DNA of 64,000 nt from Actinomycetes bacterium (lineage in GTDB: Bacteria; Actinomycetota; Acidimicrobiia; Acidimicrobiales; Palsa-688). This document shows positions 62,709 through 64,000 of the stretch, in pieces (position 1 is the stretch's first letter; every line of letters begins with the position of its first letter). Under the pieces are notes generated by a model. It did no database searches. It was not told the DNA's origin and worked only from the letters and a program-made list of their open reading frames with translations. A program made the position numbers and the translations under genes. Location of the stretch: contig JAJYMM010000149.1 of NCBI GenBank assembly GCA_021787035.1, positions 1-64,000 on the forward strand, in the 5' to 3' direction.

Positions 62709-63538
62709 GGAGCCACCCCCACCTTCTGCGCTGTGCCGTTTAGATTGCCAGAGCGAAGACCCTCCAAGTCGAGGGTCACGTAACGGTAGCCGGCCGACTT
62801 CACAGCCGAAACGAGCTGCTCACGGTGCTCCACGGCGCGGCCGATCTCGGCCAACGGGAGCTCGACGCGGGCGAGGTCGCCGTAGTGGCGGACCCGGAGC
62901 GCAAGGAAGCCGAGCGCCTTCAGGGCCTCCTCCGCCCTCGCCACGGCGCCCAGGGTGCCGACGGTGACAGGCGTGCCGTAAGGGAGCCGCGACGCGAGGC
63001 AAGCAGCAGCAGGCTTGTCCCATGTGCGCAGGCCGAGCGACCTGGACGCCTCTCGGACGAGAGCCTTGGTGAAGCCCGTTTCGACGAGGGGGAAACGGGC
63101 GCCGGCGGCCTTTGCAGCCGCTTGGCCGGGCCGGTAATCAGATAGGTCGTCGACGTTGACGCCGAGCACTACAGCGGCCGGGCCCCTACCGGAGACCTCT
63201 CCCAACTCTGCCGCTAGAGGCAGGAGCGCCCTCATTAGCTCGTCCTTGCAGTGCCAGCAGCGGTCCCGCCCGTTGGCCGCATAGGAGTCACGGGAGAGCT
63301 CGTGGGTCTCGGCCTCTCGGTAGCCAAGCCCCCACTCCGCTGCCAAACAACGGCAGTCAGCCAGCTCGGAGCGAGCCAACGAAGGGGACACGGCCGTCAC
63401 AGCGAGCGAGCGCTCCGGACCGAGAACGTCGTTGGCCACCCAAGCGAGGAAGGCGGAGTCAGCCCCGCCGCTGAAGGCGACCACGACCGCTTCGAGATGG
63501 CCGAGCCACTCGCGGAGCCGAAGGAGCTTGTCGTCCAT
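62705..63538 (-). CDS. larE: LarE-type ATP-dependent sacrificial sulfur transferase
   Basis: 277 residues. PP-loop ATP site VVAFSGGADSAFLAWVANDV; NGRDRCWHCKDELMRALLPL with the conserved Cys pair; GVNVDDLSDYRPGQAAAKAA; and KPAAACLASRLPYGTPVT with the Cys that gives up its sulfur. LarE works with LarB and LarC to make the nickel pincer cofactor of lactate racemase. larB, larC and larA are not in the window, so the role may differ. Followed by the coupled NIL-domain gene. Confidence 0.88.
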   Translation of the reverse strand: MDDKLLRLREWLGHLEAVVVAFSGGADSAFLAWVANDVLGPERSLAVTAVSPSLARSELADCRCLAAEWGLGYREAETHELSRDSYAANGRDRCWHCKDELMRALLPLAAELGEVSGRGPAAVVLGVNVDDLSDYRPGQAAAKAAGARFPLVETGFTKALVREASRSLGLRTWDKPAAACLASRLPYGTPVTVGTLGAVARAEEALKALGFLALRVRHYGDLARVELPLAEIGRAVEHREQLVSAVKSAGYRYVTLDLEGLRSGNLNGTAQKVGVAP

Positions 63539-63540
63539 GA

Positions 63541-64000
63541 TCAGCTAGCCCCACAAAGCCCGAGCACGTCTTCGACAGAGGCGACCACGCCGGTATAAAA
63601 GGGGCCGAAGTCGGCATAGCGCGCGGAAGCCTCGTCGAAGCGCATGGCGTGCACGCACTCTTTCAGGTCGTCGGGGGTGCAGGCGAACAGCGTAACCCCC
63701 CACTCGTAGTCGTCCAGCCCAGTGGAACCGGTGACCAACTGCAGTACCCTCCCGGCGAAGCGGTGCCCGCTCGCGCCGTGCTCGCGCATAAGGCTCAGCC
63801 GGGCCTCGTAGTCCAGCTGGTACCAGTTATCGGTGGCCTCGCGCCGTTTCGACATCGGGTAGAAGCACAGTGCCCGCATACCATCGGGAGGCAGCTGAGG
63901 GTGGAGGCGGGGCTCGAGGCGTTCGGGTGGCATCCCGCGCGCGTACTCCGAGACTTCGGTGAGCGAGACATACGACGTTGCCAGCTCGAGGCCGGCGAGG
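63541..64000 (-). CDS. hemQ: HemQ coproheme decarboxylase, 5' end outside window
   Basis: The reading frame is open upstream beyond the first Met at 63933, with SLTEVSEYARGMPPERLEPR, so the N-terminus lies beyond position 64000; 152 codons are visible. LPPDGMRALCFYPMSKRR, NWYQLDYEARLSLMREHG and VTGSTGLDDYEWGVTLFACT are the chlorite-dismutase-like HemQ signatures, including the heme-binding His near ASGHRFAGRV. HemQ makes heme b from coproheme in actinobacteria and firmicutes. Only 2 bp separate its stop from larE. Confidence 0.93.
   Translation of the reverse strand, partial: LAGLELATSYVSLTEVSEYARGMPPERLEPRLHPQLPPDGMRALCFYPMSKRREATDNWYQLDYEARLSLMREHGASGHRFAGRVLQLVTGSTGLDDYEWGVTLFACTPDDLKECVHAMRFDEASARYADFGPFYTGVVASVEDVLGLCGAS

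Overview
The window is high-GC DNA from an actinobacterium, most likely of the class Acidimicrobiia or a close relative. This is inferred from gene content: two WhiB proteins, a HemQ-type coproheme decarboxylase, a UPF0182 protein, a DivIVA-domain protein, a histidine-phosphatase/SenX3-like/RegX3-like run, a class E/F-like sortase and a lipoprotein with GYWL-type propeller repeats. No rRNA, complete tRNA or CRISPR array was found. Most genes are core metabolism or cell-envelope genes. The first 7.7 kb is accessory DNA.

Positions 1-7700 look like a decaying island. They hold a secreted Asp-box protein cut by the window edge, a lipoprotein, three toxin-antitoxin pairs (2469-3324, 5918-6486, 7015-7670), a tyrosine integrase with one in-frame TGA, a gene split by a frameshift at a 5-base homopolymer, and a small gene broken partly by a 10-bp tandem duplication. 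A tRNA-like 3' end at 5676-5718, just past the integrase, is the probable attachment-site remnant.

Positions 7900-21800 carry a methyltransferase, membrane transporters (ClC, flippase-like, KimA/APC-like), an FMN-binding protein, a polytopic respiratory-type membrane protein next to heme O synthase (ctaB), a STAS protein, a small protein with an eCIS/polymorphic-toxin-like N-terminus, a propeller lipoprotein, a MarR regulator and DedA. Positions 21842-28240 form a same-strand metabolic block: purN-purH fused in one frame, folD, metF, icd and mdh, linking one-carbon folate, purine and TCA metabolism. Positions 28284-35350 hold small unknown proteins, an SCP2-domain protein, a GH2-like protein that seems to lack its nucleophile, and a MoxR-type ATPase/VWA pair.

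Positions 35544-46230 hold two whiB genes around a formiminotransferase-domain gene and tatA, then leuA behind a leucine-rich leader peptide and intrinsic terminator (attenuation), polyphosphate kinase, a sortase, and a phosphatase/sensor kinase/response regulator run resembling mycobacterial gpm1-senX3-regX3. Positions 46243-60663 include several genes also grouped in mycobacteria (DUF2342, Lon-like PDZ protease, UPF0182), plus an inactive-looking HtrA-like protein, moaE, mreB with a probable CTG start, a HEAT-repeat protein and a DivIVA protein with a phage Mu F-like C-terminus. The right end carries a Thr-rich sortase substrate (VPATGG), a NIL-domain protein, larE and the start of hemQ.

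A feature running through the whole window is the number of short direct tandem repeats (units of 10-21 bp, 2-7 copies) at gene ends, gene starts and in linkers. At two places a tandem duplication whose length is not a multiple of three appears to have broken a gene: 10 bp at 6637-6656 and 20 bp at 48398-48437.
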